This document shows, one piece after another, positions 54,803-64,000 of a stretch of 64,000 nt of DNA. The stretch's first letter is position 1. Every line of letters begins with the position of its first letter. A model generated the notes under the pieces. It was not told the origin of the DNA. It worked only from the letters and a program-made list of their open reading frames with translations, and ran no database searches. Source of the stretch: Chitinophagaceae bacterium (GTDB lineage Bacteria > Bacteroidota > Bacteroidia > Chitinophagales > Chitinophagaceae); assembly GCA_023957125.1 (NCBI GenBank), contig JAMLHL010000017.1:35793-99792 (forward strand), given 5' to 3'. Made by a program: the position numbers and the translations under genes.

Positions 54803-54919
54803 CTAACAATGGCCCAAAAGATAGTAAATGATCACAAAAACAAGGATGGAACCGAGGCATCCGCCGCCCCATTTATAAGCGCCATAGCCTGCAAGCAATG
54901 TTTTAAGCCAGTTTTGCAT
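54803..54919 (-). CDS. Small conserved-looking membrane protein (38 residues)
   Basis: ATG at 54919 opens MQNWLKTLLAGYGAYKWGGG, then CLGSILVFVIIYYLLGHC and a TAG. It has an amphipathic start, a GGGC turn and one membrane helix. The wording matches very short Bacteroidota proteins I recall with an LLAGYGAKK..GGGCF..ILVFI pattern. It is too small for standard gene calling. The neighbourhood is otherwise bare. Confidence 0.65.
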   Translation of the reverse strand: MQNWLKTLLAGYGAYKWGGGCLGSILVFVIIYYLLGHC

Positions 54920-55041
54920 AAAATATATTTTTGGCGATGTACAGATAATATTATGCCAACATTATAAATATAAATATAGCCATATGGTCTGATCATTCCT
55001 ACAATTTCTCAAAAATAGCCGGGATTATTCAAACAACTATT

Positions 55042-55656
55042 TTAAATTGCCTCCGGCCATTCCCCCAATCCCTGCCGGACTATAACCGGAGCGGCGCCGG
55101 TACAATCTATTACCGTTGAGGGGGTCATGCCCCCTATGCCGCCATCAACTACCATATCCACCAGTTTGTTGAAATTGTCTTCTATGATTTCCGGATCGGT
55201 GTATTCCTCCACCATTTCTCCCGGAAGGGTAGCGCTTAGTATAGGATGTCCGAGTTCTTGCACAATCGTTCTTGCGATTTTATTATCCGGTATCCTGAGA
55301 CCCACGGTATTCTTTTTGCTCTTAAGGATTTTAGGCACTTCTTTGCTTGAGGGCAGAATAAAAGTGTAAGGACCCGGAAGATAGGTCTTTAATAAACGGA
55401 ACAAGGGGGTGTCAATACTTTTGGTATAAGCGCTCAGGTTGCCCAGATCGTGACATATAAATGAAAAATTCGCCTTTTGCGGATCTATTTGTTTGATGCG
55501 GGCGATCCGTTCGATCGCTTTGTGTTGAAAGATATCACATCCTAATCCATAAATGGTATCCGTGGGATATACAATAACTCCGCCATCTTGTAAACATTCA
55601 ACAATGGTTTTGATTTGCCTGGGTTGCGGATCAACCGGGTGAACATGTAACAACAT
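55042..55656 (-). CDS. L-threonylcarbamoyladenylate synthase (Sua5/YciO/YrdC type)
   Basis: A 204-residue YrdC-fold protein. Typical are IVYPTDTIYGLGCDIF, INQRPxxK-like KQIDPQKANFSFICHDLGNL, GPYTFILPSSKEVP and TVGLRIPDN. It makes threonylcarbamoyl-AMP for t6A with TsaB/D/E (tsaB is at 13052). The YciO subgroup cannot be excluded. Confidence 0.88.
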   Translation of the reverse strand: MLLHVHPVDPQPRQIKTIVECLQDGGVIVYPTDTIYGLGCDIFQHKAIERIARIKQIDPQKANFSFICHDLGNLSAYTKSIDTPLFRLLKTYLPGPYTFILPSSKEVPKILKSKKNTVGLRIPDNKIARTIVQELGHPILSATLPGEMVEEYTDPEIIEDNFNKLVDMVVDGGIGGMTPSTVIDCTGAAPVIVRQGLGEWPEAI

Positions 55657-55740
55657 ACCGAACAGATTATACTCAAAGATACGAAACCGGGCGGGCGATA
55701 ATTTTTATACGCTCTTTATCACAGGGAAGGAAAGGCAGGA

Positions 55741-56769
55741 TCAGCCCCACACTTTTGTGCCTTCACTGCAGTTGGCGCAGATGTCAATGTTTTTTCTTCC
55801 ACTCATTAACCGGCTTCGGAATCGTTTGTAGTTGTTGTTGTGCCAGATTTCTTTAAAAGATTGTTTACTTAAATTGCCCAGCAGGTGTTTGGCGTCTTTG
55901 TCGAAGCAGCAGGGCACGATCATCCCGTCCCAGGTGATCACATTGGCATGCCATAGTTTCCAGCAGTGGTTGTGCAGCTTGTTCTTTATTTTGTATGCTC
56001 CCGTATTATCTTTTTTATAGCGGCTGAACTTTTCATTATCGGGGATCAGGTGGTTGGGATCGTTGAGGTAATCATAAACCTGTGCCGTTTTGAACCATAC
56101 ATCGTTCACCCCCACTTCTTTTGCCAGTCGTTTTACCTCATCTATCTGGTGTTCATTGGGTTTCACTACCAAAAACTGGAAAATAACGAAAGGCGTTTTG
56201 CTTTTCAGTTCTTTTTTCCATTTTACAATATTCCGGGCGCCTGCGATTACCTTGTCCAGCCTGCCGCCGCGCCGGTATTGTTGATACACGTCCTGGGTGG
56301 TGCCGTCAATGGAAATGATGAGCCGGTCCAGCCCGCTTTCTACTGTTTTTCGTGCGTTTGTATCATTCAGGTAATGGGCATTAGTGGAGGTGGCGGTATA
56401 TATTTTTTTATCAGCCGCATATCGCACCATATCCAGGAAGACAGGGTTCAGATAAGGTTCCCCCTGGAAATAAAAGATGAGGTATAAAAGTTCTTTATGA
56501 ATTTCATCAATGGTTTGTATAAAGAAATCTTTTTTAAGCATACCCGTAGCGCGGGTAAAACTTCTTTGTCCGCTTGGGCATTCCGGACACCGGAGATTGC
56601 AGGAAGTGGTGGGTTCAAAAGAAACCGATATAGGGTAACCCCATTGCACAGGTTTTTTGAACCAACGGCTGAGGTAATAGCTGGTTAAAACCTTGGCCGC
56701 GTTCCAACTGCGTTGTATAGTGAGTTTCGATAACAGGTTCAGGCTATCATAAATATGGATACCGGGCAT
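55741..56769 (-). CDS. Radical SAM/SPASM domain protein
   Basis: A 342-residue iron-sulfur enzyme. The radical SAM triad is TSCNLRCPECPSG (C-x3-C-x2-C) near residues 54-61. A SPASM-type end binds extra clusters: HCWKLWHANVITWDGMIVPCCFDKD and ICANCSEGTKVWG. Members modify peptides, nucleotides or sugars; the substrate here is unknown, and no peptide precursor was seen next to it. Its start faces ispG across 86 bp. Confidence 0.9.
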   Translation of the reverse strand: MPGIHIYDSLNLLSKLTIQRSWNAAKVLTSYYLSRWFKKPVQWGYPISVSFEPTTSCNLRCPECPSGQRSFTRATGMLKKDFFIQTIDEIHKELLYLIFYFQGEPYLNPVFLDMVRYAADKKIYTATSTNAHYLNDTNARKTVESGLDRLIISIDGTTQDVYQQYRRGGRLDKVIAGARNIVKWKKELKSKTPFVIFQFLVVKPNEHQIDEVKRLAKEVGVNDVWFKTAQVYDYLNDPNHLIPDNEKFSRYKKDNTGAYKIKNKLHNHCWKLWHANVITWDGMIVPCCFDKDAKHLLGNLSKQSFKEIWHNNNYKRFRSRLMSGRKNIDICANCSEGTKVWG

Positions 56770-56855
56770 GGCTGTAAAGATAAATAATACAAAATGGTTG
56801 GCATTAGTTTTATTTACCTTTACATTCTCTTTTGTAATAACATTTGATTTTGATC

Positions 56856-58877
56856 ATGCAATGGTATTGTGAATCCTTAACGGAATATAAAAGACTAAAG
56901 ACGAGGGAGGTAAATATAGGAGGGTTATTAACCGGTAATTTTCATCCCATACGGCTGCAAACCATGACCACTACCGATACGATGGATACGCTGGCTACGG
57001 TGGAGCAAACTATTCGTTGTATTGAGGCGGGGGCCGAAATGGTGCGTATAACCGCACCCAGTAAGAAAGACGCGGAGAACCTTCTGAATATTAAAAACGA
57101 AGTCCGGAAGAGAGGCTATACAACTCCGCTGGTCGCCGATATTCATTTCACGCCCAATGCCGCGGAGATTGCCGCCCGCATTGTGGAAAAAGTAAGGATC
57201 AACCCCGGGAATTATATAGATAAGAAGAAGTTTGAGCATATTGAGTATGCCGACCCGCAATACAATGCTGAGATAGAAAGGATCCGGCAACGGTTTACGC
57301 CGCTGGTGAAGATATGCCGGGAGTATGGCACCGCCATGCGCATTGGCACCAATCACGGATCGCTCAGCGATCGTATTATGAGCCGCTATGGCGACACGCC
57401 GATGGGTATGGTGGAAAGCGCGATGGAGTTTTTGCGGATCGCCCGGGATGAAAATTATCACAATATCGTATTGAGCATGAAGGCGAGTAACCCCCTGGTG
57501 ATGGTACAGGCCTACCGACTGCTGATCCACCAGATGGGTGAAGAGTTTGGAGAATGTTATCCGCTTCACCTCGGGGTAACGGAGGCGGGTGATGGAGAAG
57601 ACGGAAGGATAAAATCCGCAATAGGTATCGGCGCCTTATTGGAAGATGGTATCGGTGACACCATCCGGGTATCGCTTACGGAAGACCCTGAGTTTGAAAT
57701 TCCCGTATGCCGCGATATTGTGAAACGGTACCCCCGTCAAACGCAGGAGGATATGGCCGGACCGGTTGCGACTGCACTGCAAGAACTTCCCTATTCTCCG
57801 TTTGAATACAACCGTAGAAAAACAATAGCGGTGGATCGTATCGGGGGCCGCAATGTGCCGGTAGTGGTTGCCGATTTAACGAAGACAGGAGAAGAAATTA
57901 CGGGCCGCACTTTACAAAGGATCGGATATACTTTTAACGCCCTCACCCGCAAATGGAATATAGCGGATCAGGCAGCCGATTATATTTTAATAAATGGAGC
58001 GAAATGGTCGTTTGAGCTTCCGGGGAACCTGAAAGCCATTCTACCGGCGAAAGACTGGCGGCTTTGCCCGGATAAAGAAAAATGTTTTCCGCTTTTTTCC
58101 CTTGAGGACTACCTGCATGCGGAAAACAGAAGCGCGACTATGAATGTGGTGATACTGGATTGCTTTGATGAAGGAAAGCCGCCTGATGAAAGCAGGTGGC
58201 AACCCATCAAGTCTGATCCTACTGTGGTGTTGGCCCTGAGAAGCGCCAATAAAAATGCCATGCAATCGGTGCGGCGCATGTTTGTTTCGCTGTTGGAAAA
58301 AGAAGTGCCCAACCCCGCTTTGCTGCTTACGGAAAGTAACTGGCAAACACCTGATGAGCATCTTATTCATTTTGCAACGGAAACCGGGGCCCTGTTCCTG
58401 GATGGCTTTGGCGACGGGCTGATGCTGACATTGACAGCGGAGAGCCATACCCTGTTGTCTGATAACGATCACCGGTTGAACACCAGTGGCAGAAATTATG
58501 TACACAACAAAACGCCCGAACAATTTATCAATAGTACGGCGTTTACCATTTTGCAGGCCACCCGTACACGCATTTCAAAAACGGAATATATTTCCTGTCC
58601 TTCCTGCGGCCGAACGCTCTTTGATTTGCAGGAAACCACGGCTAAAATACGCGCCGCTACCAGCCATCTCAAAGGAGTAAAAATAGCCGTGATGGGCTGT
58701 ATAGTGAACGGACCCGGGGAAATGGCGGACGCCGATTTTGGTTATGTGGGAAGCGGTTCAGGCAAGATAACCTTGTACAAAGGAAAAGAAGTGGTGAAAC
58801 GGGCTGTTGACAGCAGCACAGCGGTAGAAGCCCTGATTGGTCTGTTGAAAGAAAACGGAGTGTGGATTGAACCGTAA
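56856..58877 (+). CDS. ispG: 4-hydroxy-3-methylbut-2-enyl-diphosphate synthase IspG, large form
   Basis: A 673-residue [4Fe-4S] enzyme of the MEP isoprenoid pathway. The TIM-barrel half has VNIGGLLTGNFHPIRLQTMTTTDTMDT and MRIGTNHGSLSDRI. The C-terminal half has the cluster Cys in CPSCGRTLFD and GCIVNGPGEMADADFGYVG. A large middle insertion (about 275-555) makes it far longer than E. coli IspG (372), the form seen in plants and Bacteroidota. The ATG at 56856 (MQWYCESLTEYKRL) is preferred to a TTG four codons earlier. Confidence 0.96.
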   Translation: MQWYCESLTEYKRLKTREVNIGGLLTGNFHPIRLQTMTTTDTMDTLATVEQTIRCIEAGAEMVRITAPSKKDAENLLNIKNEVRKRGYTTPLVADIHFTPNAAEIAARIVEKVRINPGNYIDKKKFEHIEYADPQYNAEIERIRQRFTPLVKICREYGTAMRIGTNHGSLSDRIMSRYGDTPMGMVESAMEFLRIARDENYHNIVLSMKASNPLVMVQAYRLLIHQMGEEFGECYPLHLGVTEAGDGEDGRIKSAIGIGALLEDGIGDTIRVSLTEDPEFEIPVCRDIVKRYPRQTQEDMAGPVATALQELPYSPFEYNRRKTIAVDRIGGRNVPVVVADLTKTGEEITGRTLQRIGYTFNALTRKWNIADQAADYILINGAKWSFELPGNLKAILPAKDWRLCPDKEKCFPLFSLEDYLHAENRSATMNVVILDCFDEGKPPDESRWQPIKSDPTVVLALRSANKNAMQSVRRMFVSLLEKEVPNPALLLTESNWQTPDEHLIHFATETGALFLDGFGDGLMLTLTAESHTLLSDNDHRLNTSGRNYVHNKTPEQFINSTAFTILQATRTRISKTEYISCPSCGRTLFDLQETTAKIRAATSHLKGVKIAVMGCIVNGPGEMADADFGYVGSGSGKITLYKGKEVVKRAVDSSTAVEALIGLLKENGVWIEP

Positions 58878-58895
58878 CCGGATTATCTTTACCAC

Positions 58896-60395
58896 ATGAG
58901 CACAATCAGGAGGCAGAGCATCATTTCTTCGCTGGTAATATACCTGGGGTTTGCCGTTGGGATGCTGAATGTGTATTTCTTTACCAAAGAAGGTCTTTTT
59001 ACTACTGAGCAATATGGTCTAACCCAGGTATTTATCGCTGTTTCTTTGATGATGCAGGCACTGGCTGCGTTAGGCATGCCTTCCTTTATTTATAAGTTCT
59101 ATCCTTATTACCACCATCATCTGCCGGAACGAAAAAACGATATGCTTTCCCTGTCGCTGCTGGTAGGATTAGCCGGCTTTCTTTTAGTAGCGCTCGGCGG
59201 CTGGTTTTTCAAGGACTTGGTGATCCGGAAATACAGCGCCAATGCCCCGCAGTTGGTGAATTATTATTTCTGGATTTTTCCAATGGGCATGGGATTAACC
59301 GTTTATGCCATCCTGGAAGCATACGCCCAAAGCCTCCGGAAGCCGATATTGACTAATTTTTTACGGGAAGTGCAATGGCGGTTATGGACCACGGTTTTGA
59401 TCGTGCTGTTTGTTTTTAATGTGATAACCGATTTTGGACTGTTCTTAAAGCTATATGTGTTTGGCTATCCCCTGATTGCCGTTACTTTGATCCTTTACCT
59501 CATTGCCAAAGGGAAGTTTCATCTTCATTTTTCAATCAGCAAACTAACCCGGCGGTTGAAAGGTAAGATCATCTCCTTTTGTCTCTTCGTGTATTCGGGC
59601 ATGTTGGTTTTTACCCTTGCCGGGGTTTTCGACACCATAGTGATCGCTTCCGTATTGGAAAACGGATTGGAGCAGGCGGCTATTTTTACCCTTGCCCAAA
59701 CCCTCACCAGTATCATACAGGCTCCGCAAAGAGGCGTGGTTGCCGCTTCCATTGCACATCTTTCGCAGGCCTGGAAAGACAAAGATCTGACCACCCTGCA
59801 AAGAATTTACCAACGTTCCTCCATCAACCTGCTTTTATTTGCTGCCGGGATATTTGCCGTGATCGCGCTTAATTATACGGAAGCAGTTTATACGCTTAAA
59901 CTCAAACCGGAGTATGCATTGGGTTTCAGCGCCTTCCTGTTTATGGGCTTAACCCGCGTGGTTGATCTGGGTACCGGTCTCAATGCGCAGATCATCGGCA
60001 CGTCCAACTACTGGAAATTTGAACTGATCAGCGGTGTTATTCTTTTGATATTTACGCTGCCGCTTACTTATATCCTGGCGAAGCAATATGGAATTATCGG
60101 CCCGGCAATTGCCACCCTGGCCTCGGTATCGCTTTATAACCTGATCCGGCTGGCCTTTTTATATCATAAATTCAAACTCCAGCCGTTTACCATCGCTTCG
60201 ATATACACTGCCCTCCTGGCCGGAGGATGTTATCTCCTTTGCTATCTTGCTTTTCGTGATTTGCATGGTTTTGCCGGATTAATGATACGCAGTACGGTTT
60301 TCATTCTGCTGTACGGGGGCAGCGTCATGTATTTCAAATTATCGCCCGACCTGCAGCCGGTTTGGCGAAGCATAAAGAAGAGGCTTGGCCGGTAA
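58896..60395 (+). CDS. Oligosaccharide flippase (Wzx/polysaccharide biosynthesis family)
   Basis: A 499-residue inner-membrane protein with about 14 helices spread over its length, an N-terminal RRQSIISSLVIYLGFAVGMLNVYF and the loop KEGLFTTEQYGLTQVFIAVS typical of MATE-like polysaccharide exporters. It should flip lipid-linked sugar units to the outer face. No other polysaccharide gene is adjacent, so its product is unknown. It is 18 bp after ispG. Confidence 0.85.
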   Translation: MSTIRRQSIISSLVIYLGFAVGMLNVYFFTKEGLFTTEQYGLTQVFIAVSLMMQALAALGMPSFIYKFYPYYHHHLPERKNDMLSLSLLVGLAGFLLVALGGWFFKDLVIRKYSANAPQLVNYYFWIFPMGMGLTVYAILEAYAQSLRKPILTNFLREVQWRLWTTVLIVLFVFNVITDFGLFLKLYVFGYPLIAVTLILYLIAKGKFHLHFSISKLTRRLKGKIISFCLFVYSGMLVFTLAGVFDTIVIASVLENGLEQAAIFTLAQTLTSIIQAPQRGVVAASIAHLSQAWKDKDLTTLQRIYQRSSINLLLFAAGIFAVIALNYTEAVYTLKLKPEYALGFSAFLFMGLTRVVDLGTGLNAQIIGTSNYWKFELISGVILLIFTLPLTYILAKQYGIIGPAIATLASVSLYNLIRLAFLYHKFKLQPFTIASIYTALLAGGCYLLCYLAFRDLHGFAGLMIRSTVFILLYGGSVMYFKLSPDLQPVWRSIKKRLGR

Positions 60396-60415
60396 AGAAC
60401 GTCTTTGCCCGTGAA

Positions 60416-61369
60416 TCACACGATCGCCTTTACCACGTTCTCTATCATCCCCGGTTTCCCCAGCGTATAATAATGCAGAACCGGCACTTCCGCTTTTTTT
60501 AACTCTATGGATTGTTGTTTCAGCCATTCCGTCCCCACCAGTTCAACGTCGGCGTCTGTTTTACATTTCAACACTTCTGCGCTCAGTTCAGCCGGGATAT
60601 CCACATGAAAAGTACGGGGGATCATGGTGAGTTGCTTGATGGAAGAGATGGGTTTCAGCCCCGGAATAATTGGAACATCAATCCCGTTTTTCCGGCAGTT
60701 TTCAACAAAATCGAAATACTTCCGGTTATCGAAAAACATTTGTGTTACGATGTATTCTGCTCCGGCATTTACCTTCGCCTTAAGATAAAGCATGTCGGTG
60801 GAGGCGTTGGGCGACTCAAAGTGTTTCTCCGGATAGCCCGCCACGCCTATGCAGAAATTGGTGCGGAACCCGTTGCGGATGCTCTCTTCCAGATAAATTC
60901 CATTGTTCAGGTTCACGGTTTGTTTCAGGAGGTCAATAGCGTAACGGTGCCCATCGGGCTCCGGCTCAAAAACGGCTTCATTTTTTGCCGCGTCTCCCCG
61001 CAATACCAGTACATTATCTATCCCTAAAAAATAAAGATCAATGAGCGCGTCTTCCGTTTCGCGAACCGTAAACCCGCCGCAAATAAGATGCGGCACAGCA
61101 TCCACCTTGTAATGGTTCATGATGGCCGCGCAGATACCCACCGTGCCGGGACGTTTTCTAACTTCCACTTTTTCAAAATTGCCGTCTATCTTTTTCTTAA
61201 AGATATGCTCCGCCCTGTGATAGGTAACATTGATGAAGGAAGGCTTGAATTCCATTAACGGATCAAGGTGCTCATAGATAGAATTAATGGTCCTGCCTTT
61301 CAGGGGGGGTAATATTTCAAAGGATATTAATGTGCTTTTTGCCTGCTGCAGATGTTCTGTAACTTTCAT
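60416..61369 (-). CDS. metF: Methylenetetrahydrofolate reductase
   Basis: A 317-residue TIM-barrel flavoprotein that reduces 5,10-methylene- to 5-methyl-tetrahydrofolate for methionine synthesis. [25 protein letters not shown] is the normal opening; an earlier ATG adds an unrelated leader. [33 protein letters not shown] and [39 protein letters not shown] are diagnostic. It is divergent from lptB. Confidence 0.95.
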   Translation of the reverse strand: MKVTEHLQQAKSTLISFEILPPLKGRTINSIYEHLDPLMEFKPSFINVTYHRAEHIFKKKIDGNFEKVEVRKRPGTVGICAAIMNHYKVDAVPHLICGGFTVRETEDALIDLYFLGIDNVLVLRGDAAKNEAVFEPEPDGHRYAIDLLKQTVNLNNGIYLEESIRNGFRTNFCIGVAGYPEKHFESPNASTDMLYLKAKVNAGAEYIVTQMFFDNRKYFDFVENCRKNGIDVPIIPGLKPISSIKQLTMIPRTFHVDIPAELSAEVLKCKTDADVELVGTEWLKQQSIELKKAEVPVLHYYTLGKPGMIENVVKAIV

Positions 61370-61478
61370 TCGAATATCTTCTTGTGTTGGATTTTTTCTT
61401 TCCCGGAGCGTTAAAATAATCCGCAAAAATAGAGCAAAGGAGCCATTATCCTGTATTTTTGCCGGAAATGTTGGCAAC

Positions 61479-62279
61479 TTGAATATTACTATCCATACCA
61501 GCAATTTGGTAAAGAGATATGGCAGTCGTACTGTGGTGGATCAGGTGTCGGTGGACGTAAAACAGGGAGAGATCGTTGGCTTACTCGGCCCCAACGGAGC
61601 CGGAAAAACCACCACTTTTTATATGGTGGTGGGGCTGATCAAACCGGATGAAGGAGAGGTTTTTCTGCAGGATGTGAATATCACCCGGCTCCCGATGTAT
61701 AAGCGGGCGCAGATGGGCATCGGTTACCTGCCGCAGGAGGCCTCCGTTTTTCGTAAATTGAGCGTAGAAGACAATATCGCCGCGGTGCTGGAAGTAACGA
61801 AGCTCAGCAAAGCAGAGCAGCGGCAGAAATTGGAAGACCTGTTAGATGAATTTCATCTGCATCATGTACGGAAAAACAATGGCGACTCCTTAAGCGGCGG
61901 GGAGAGGCGCAGAACAGAAATTGCCCGCGCGCTTGCGGTGGATCCTAAATTTATTTTGTTAGATGAACCCTTTGCCGGAGTGGATCCTATAGCGGTGGAA
62001 GACATTCAATCTGTGGTAGCCCGGCTGAAATACAAGAATATAGGAATTTTGATCACCGATCATAATGTAAATGAAACCCTGTCCATATGCGACCGGGCTT
62101 ACCTGTTGATAGACGGGAAGATCTTTAAGCATGGCACCGCCGAAGAGCTTGCAGAAGACGACCAGGTAAGGCGGCTTTATTTGGGCCGGAATTTTGAATT
62201 AAAACGCAAAGATTACCTGCATGAGGAAGCTATAAAAGCGATGCGGGAACATCCTGCCGGGGGTGCGGATAAGGGATAG
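61479..62279 (+). CDS. lptB: LPS export ABC transporter ATPase LptB
   Basis: A 266-residue ATPase that drives LPS transport with LptFG. The start is a TTG at 61479 ([15 protein letters not shown]); no ATG is available in frame. Motifs: Walker [13 protein letters not shown]-loop [21 protein letters not shown], signature [15 protein letters not shown], Walker [18 protein letters not shown]-loop LITDHNV. The tail after FELKRKD is longer than in E. coli. Confidence 0.95.
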   Translation: MNITIHTSNLVKRYGSRTVVDQVSVDVKQGEIVGLLGPNGAGKTTTFYMVVGLIKPDEGEVFLQDVNITRLPMYKRAQMGIGYLPQEASVFRKLSVEDNIAAVLEVTKLSKAEQRQKLEDLLDEFHLHHVRKNNGDSLSGGERRRTEIARALAVDPKFILLDEPFAGVDPIAVEDIQSVVARLKYKNIGILITDHNVNETLSICDRAYLLIDGKIFKHGTAEELAEDDQVRRLYLGRNFELKRKDYLHEEAIKAMREHPAGGADKG

Positions 62280-62486
62280 AAAGTTTCTGAAAGAGTCCGT
62301 TATCACGTTTAAATTTTATGTCGGCTATTTTCAAGCCTGCTCCTCCTTTTCCCGCATCCCCGGTTCATTGGTCTTTTTGCTTTTACCGGGTTGGCTGTAT
62401 GCTAATTTTACTAAATCGGGCATATTCTATGTTTTATATCTAAAAGTTTATTTAATTATTTTTCCTTCTCAGAACCACCGCCCAGA

Positions 62487-63602
62487 TTATACTCGTACTA
62501 ATCTCATGAGCGGCTCAAAAGAGTATAAAGCGGCTCGTCTGCCGGCAGCCTCTTCTCTCTGTACCAAATATCCGCGCTCAGCTAATTTTCTTATAATCAA
62601 TACTGCTGTTGCATTGGGTATTTTGGTGGTACTCACAAATTTATTGTTTCTGAAAACCGGATAAGTAAAAATAAAATCTACGATTTCCATATTCCATTTT
62701 GAAGACAAAATATCCGAGAATTCTGTCTTTGTATTTTCATACAAATTTTTAATACTTTCTGCTATTTGAAGATTTTGTATCGCCTGACTTTCTACCGCCA
62801 TTAGAAAAAAGCGAATCCATTCCTCCCAATTGTTGGTTTCAGATACCTGACGCATCTGTTCTATATACTCATCTTTATTTTCTTCAAAGTATCCGCTAAT
62901 GTAAAAATGCGGTTGGGAAAGTATTTTTTCTCTCCATAAATTCAGGGTAATAAGCATTCTGCCTATTCTGCCGTTACCATCTTTAAACGGATGCAATGCT
63001 TCAAACTCGAGGTGCATAATTGCCGTTTTGATAAGCGGTGGCATATCACTCGTATTTAGAAAATCGAATAACTTCTCTAAACCTTCATTCAGTTTTTCGG
63101 GGCTTACCGGAATAAATTGAATTTCTTTTTTTCGCTTATCTGCCAGGTAATTTTGCTCTTTTTTAAATTCACCGGGTGATTTATTGGCGCCTCGTCCTAA
63201 ATACAATAGTTGCTGGTGCATTTGCCTGATGAAATTTATAGAAAAATTATAACCACTCTCCAAAGCCTCCTGTGCATTTTTTAAGGCTCTTTGGTATAAT
63301 ATGGTTTCTATAACATCAGCCTTTACCGATGTATTTTCAATGCCGTTATTATCTGCTTCATATTGAAGTATTTCATCCATTGTGCTAATGGTGCCTTCAA
63401 TTCTTGATGAAATTACCGCTTCCTGATTACGCAATGGCGCCAACAAAATTTCTGTGTTGCGCAGGTTTTTCAGCATTTGGTCAAACCGGGCCAAAGCATC
63501 TGTGGCTTTTACCAATTCCTGAATAAACAATTCATAATCAATCTTTTGGGGCGGAAATTGCCCGTAATGATAACGAACTGCTTTATTCAAATTGTATTCC
63601 AT
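62487..63602 (-). CDS. Fic domain protein with N-terminal inhibitory motif and winged-helix end
   Basis: A 371-residue enzyme. The Fic motif HPFKDGNGRIGR starts at His204, complete for AMP transfer. The self-inhibiting motif SSRIEG (S65-x3-E69-G70) places it in class II, where the Glu blocks ATP until released. The last 70 residues resemble a winged helix (FRNNKFVSTTKIPNATAVLIIRKLAERGYL), a layout found in Fic proteins that bind DNA. Targets are unknown. Its upstream region holds repeated 10-mers. Confidence 0.93.
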   Translation of the reverse strand: MEYNLNKAVRYHYGQFPPQKIDYELFIQELVKATDALARFDQMLKNLRNTEILLAPLRNQEAVISSRIEGTISTMDEILQYEADNNGIENTSVKADVIETILYQRALKNAQEALESGYNFSINFIRQMHQQLLYLGRGANKSPGEFKKEQNYLADKRKKEIQFIPVSPEKLNEGLEKLFDFLNTSDMPPLIKTAIMHLEFEALHPFKDGNGRIGRMLITLNLWREKILSQPHFYISGYFEENKDEYIEQMRQVSETNNWEEWIRFFLMAVESQAIQNLQIAESIKNLYENTKTEFSDILSSKWNMEIVDFIFTYPVFRNNKFVSTTKIPNATAVLIIRKLAERGYLVQREEAAGRRAALYSFEPLMRLVRV

Positions 63603-64000
63603 GTTACTTCGTTGATGACAAAAATATATAAAATTTTAACTATTAACCTTGTTGATTACAAAAAACAATGAAATATCAACATCTAAGGATGTTGATTACA
63701 ATCCCTGAAAGCTATTCCGTTTGTTTACAACAAATAGGCGAATTTTGTATTCGAAAGGAGTTGATTATAAACTTTGGCATCAAAACGGCTTGTTTCTATA
63801 AATGTGGGTAATTGTGTAATCAACCACTTCAGTCCTTGCTTTTTGTCTTCTCACCTTCTTCTCCTTCGCAAACAGTGTTCTTCTTACCGTCTCCTCATAT
63901 TGTCTGCACCATTGGCTGTATCTGATTTTTTTGATTTACTATGATTTTTGATTGGGTTGATTGAATTTTGAATTGATGAGCCGTTTAAATTCCGAACTTT
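63603..64000. promoter_or_regulatory. Repeat-rich region upstream of fic
   Basis: Four direct copies of GTTGATTACA or near it lie at 63611 (GTTGATGACA), 63651, 63691 and 63759 (GTTGATTATA). The first three are spaced exactly 40 bp apart. A perfect inverted copy (TGTAATCAAC) is at 63815. They lie just in front of fic and look like operator sites. Beyond 63830 nothing was recognised; a possible ATG at 63976 runs off the edge. Confidence 0.55.

Noticed and set aside
55741..56769. Radical SAM/SPASM gene as a peptide natural-product locus
   Set aside because: I saw no short precursor frame and no transporter or protease next to it; neighbours are housekeeping genes.
62263..62664. Open frame on the plus strand between lptB and fic
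   Set aside because: It overlaps the Fic coding sequence on the other strand for half its length and has no protein-like features.
62487..63602. Fic as a toxin-antitoxin pair (class I)
   Set aside because: The inhibitory motif is within the same chain (S65-x3-E69-G70) and no separate antitoxin frame lies beside it.
63976..64000. ATG at the right edge (MSRLNSEL)
   Set aside because: Only eight codons visible; nothing to test.

Overview
The window looks like chromosomal DNA of a member of the Bacteroidota, most likely family Chitinophagaceae. Three lines of evidence point there: a protein with a type IX secretion C-terminal sorting domain, gliding protein GldC, and two SusC/SusD pairs; the phylum-type MurA (Asp in place of the catalytic Cys) and the large, insertion-bearing IspG; and spacers rich in short palindromic repeats. 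No rRNA, tRNA, CRISPR array, phage or complete insertion sequence was seen. The assignment rests on protein recognition by eye, not on a database search.

Layout. 1-10 kb: a clipped gene end, then CvpA, YqeY, GldC and a glycosyltransferase on the minus strand; a T9SS-secreted protein; a DUF4290-murA-gmk-CorC/CNNM block on the plus strand; and a membrane-anchored glutamate-synthase-like flavoprotein. 10-15.6 kb: cbpA-cbpM, an HpcH/HpaI aldolase, RidA, tsaB, an ArsR regulator with a cysteine-free rhodanese, and a four-helix-bundle (IVP-type) gene inside a repeat cassette. 15.6-28.7 kb: a glycan-use locus with a GH29 alpha-L-fucosidase facing a ROK regulator, followed by SusC-SusD-SusC-SusD; the second SusC reads with a frameshift close to its end. 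28.8-32 kb: a sigma-54 response regulator, histidine kinase and DCC oxidoreductase operon. 32-39 kb: a PpiD-like chaperone, an AT-rich 566-bp spacer with DnaA-box-like words, nadA, mnmG, a CAP-domain protein and ybeY. Two near-consensus ParB-binding (parS) palindromes bracket the CAP gene, so this part is probably close to the chromosome origin. 39-50 kb: feoA, nadD, chrA, a tandem Usp, mnmD, asnS, rho, birA, rsfS and ftsH, with the debris of a LON-domain gene between rho and birA. 50-64 kb: lpxH, a beta-propeller-like protein and an MscS channel in tight succession, a GxxExxY protein, small membrane proteins, a Sua5/YrdC protein, a radical SAM/SPASM enzyme, ispG, a flippase, metF, lptB and a Fic protein with a repeat-rich upstream region.

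Working together: murA, lpxH, lptB, the flippase and the glycosyltransferase serve the envelope. tsaB and the Sua5-type gene serve tRNA t6A. mnmG and mnmD both act on tRNA wobble uridine. nadA and nadD serve NAD. RsfS, YbeY and AsnS serve translation.

The most notable signals are the parS pair overlapping a gene start, the origin-like spacer, a palindromic repeat that supplies the last codons and stop of gmk, the late SusC frameshift, the LON-gene remnant, a 38-residue protein that gene callers could miss, the 40-bp-spaced 10-mers in front of fic, and the four-helix-bundle gene in its repeat cassette. I did not find a clearly new multi-gene system.
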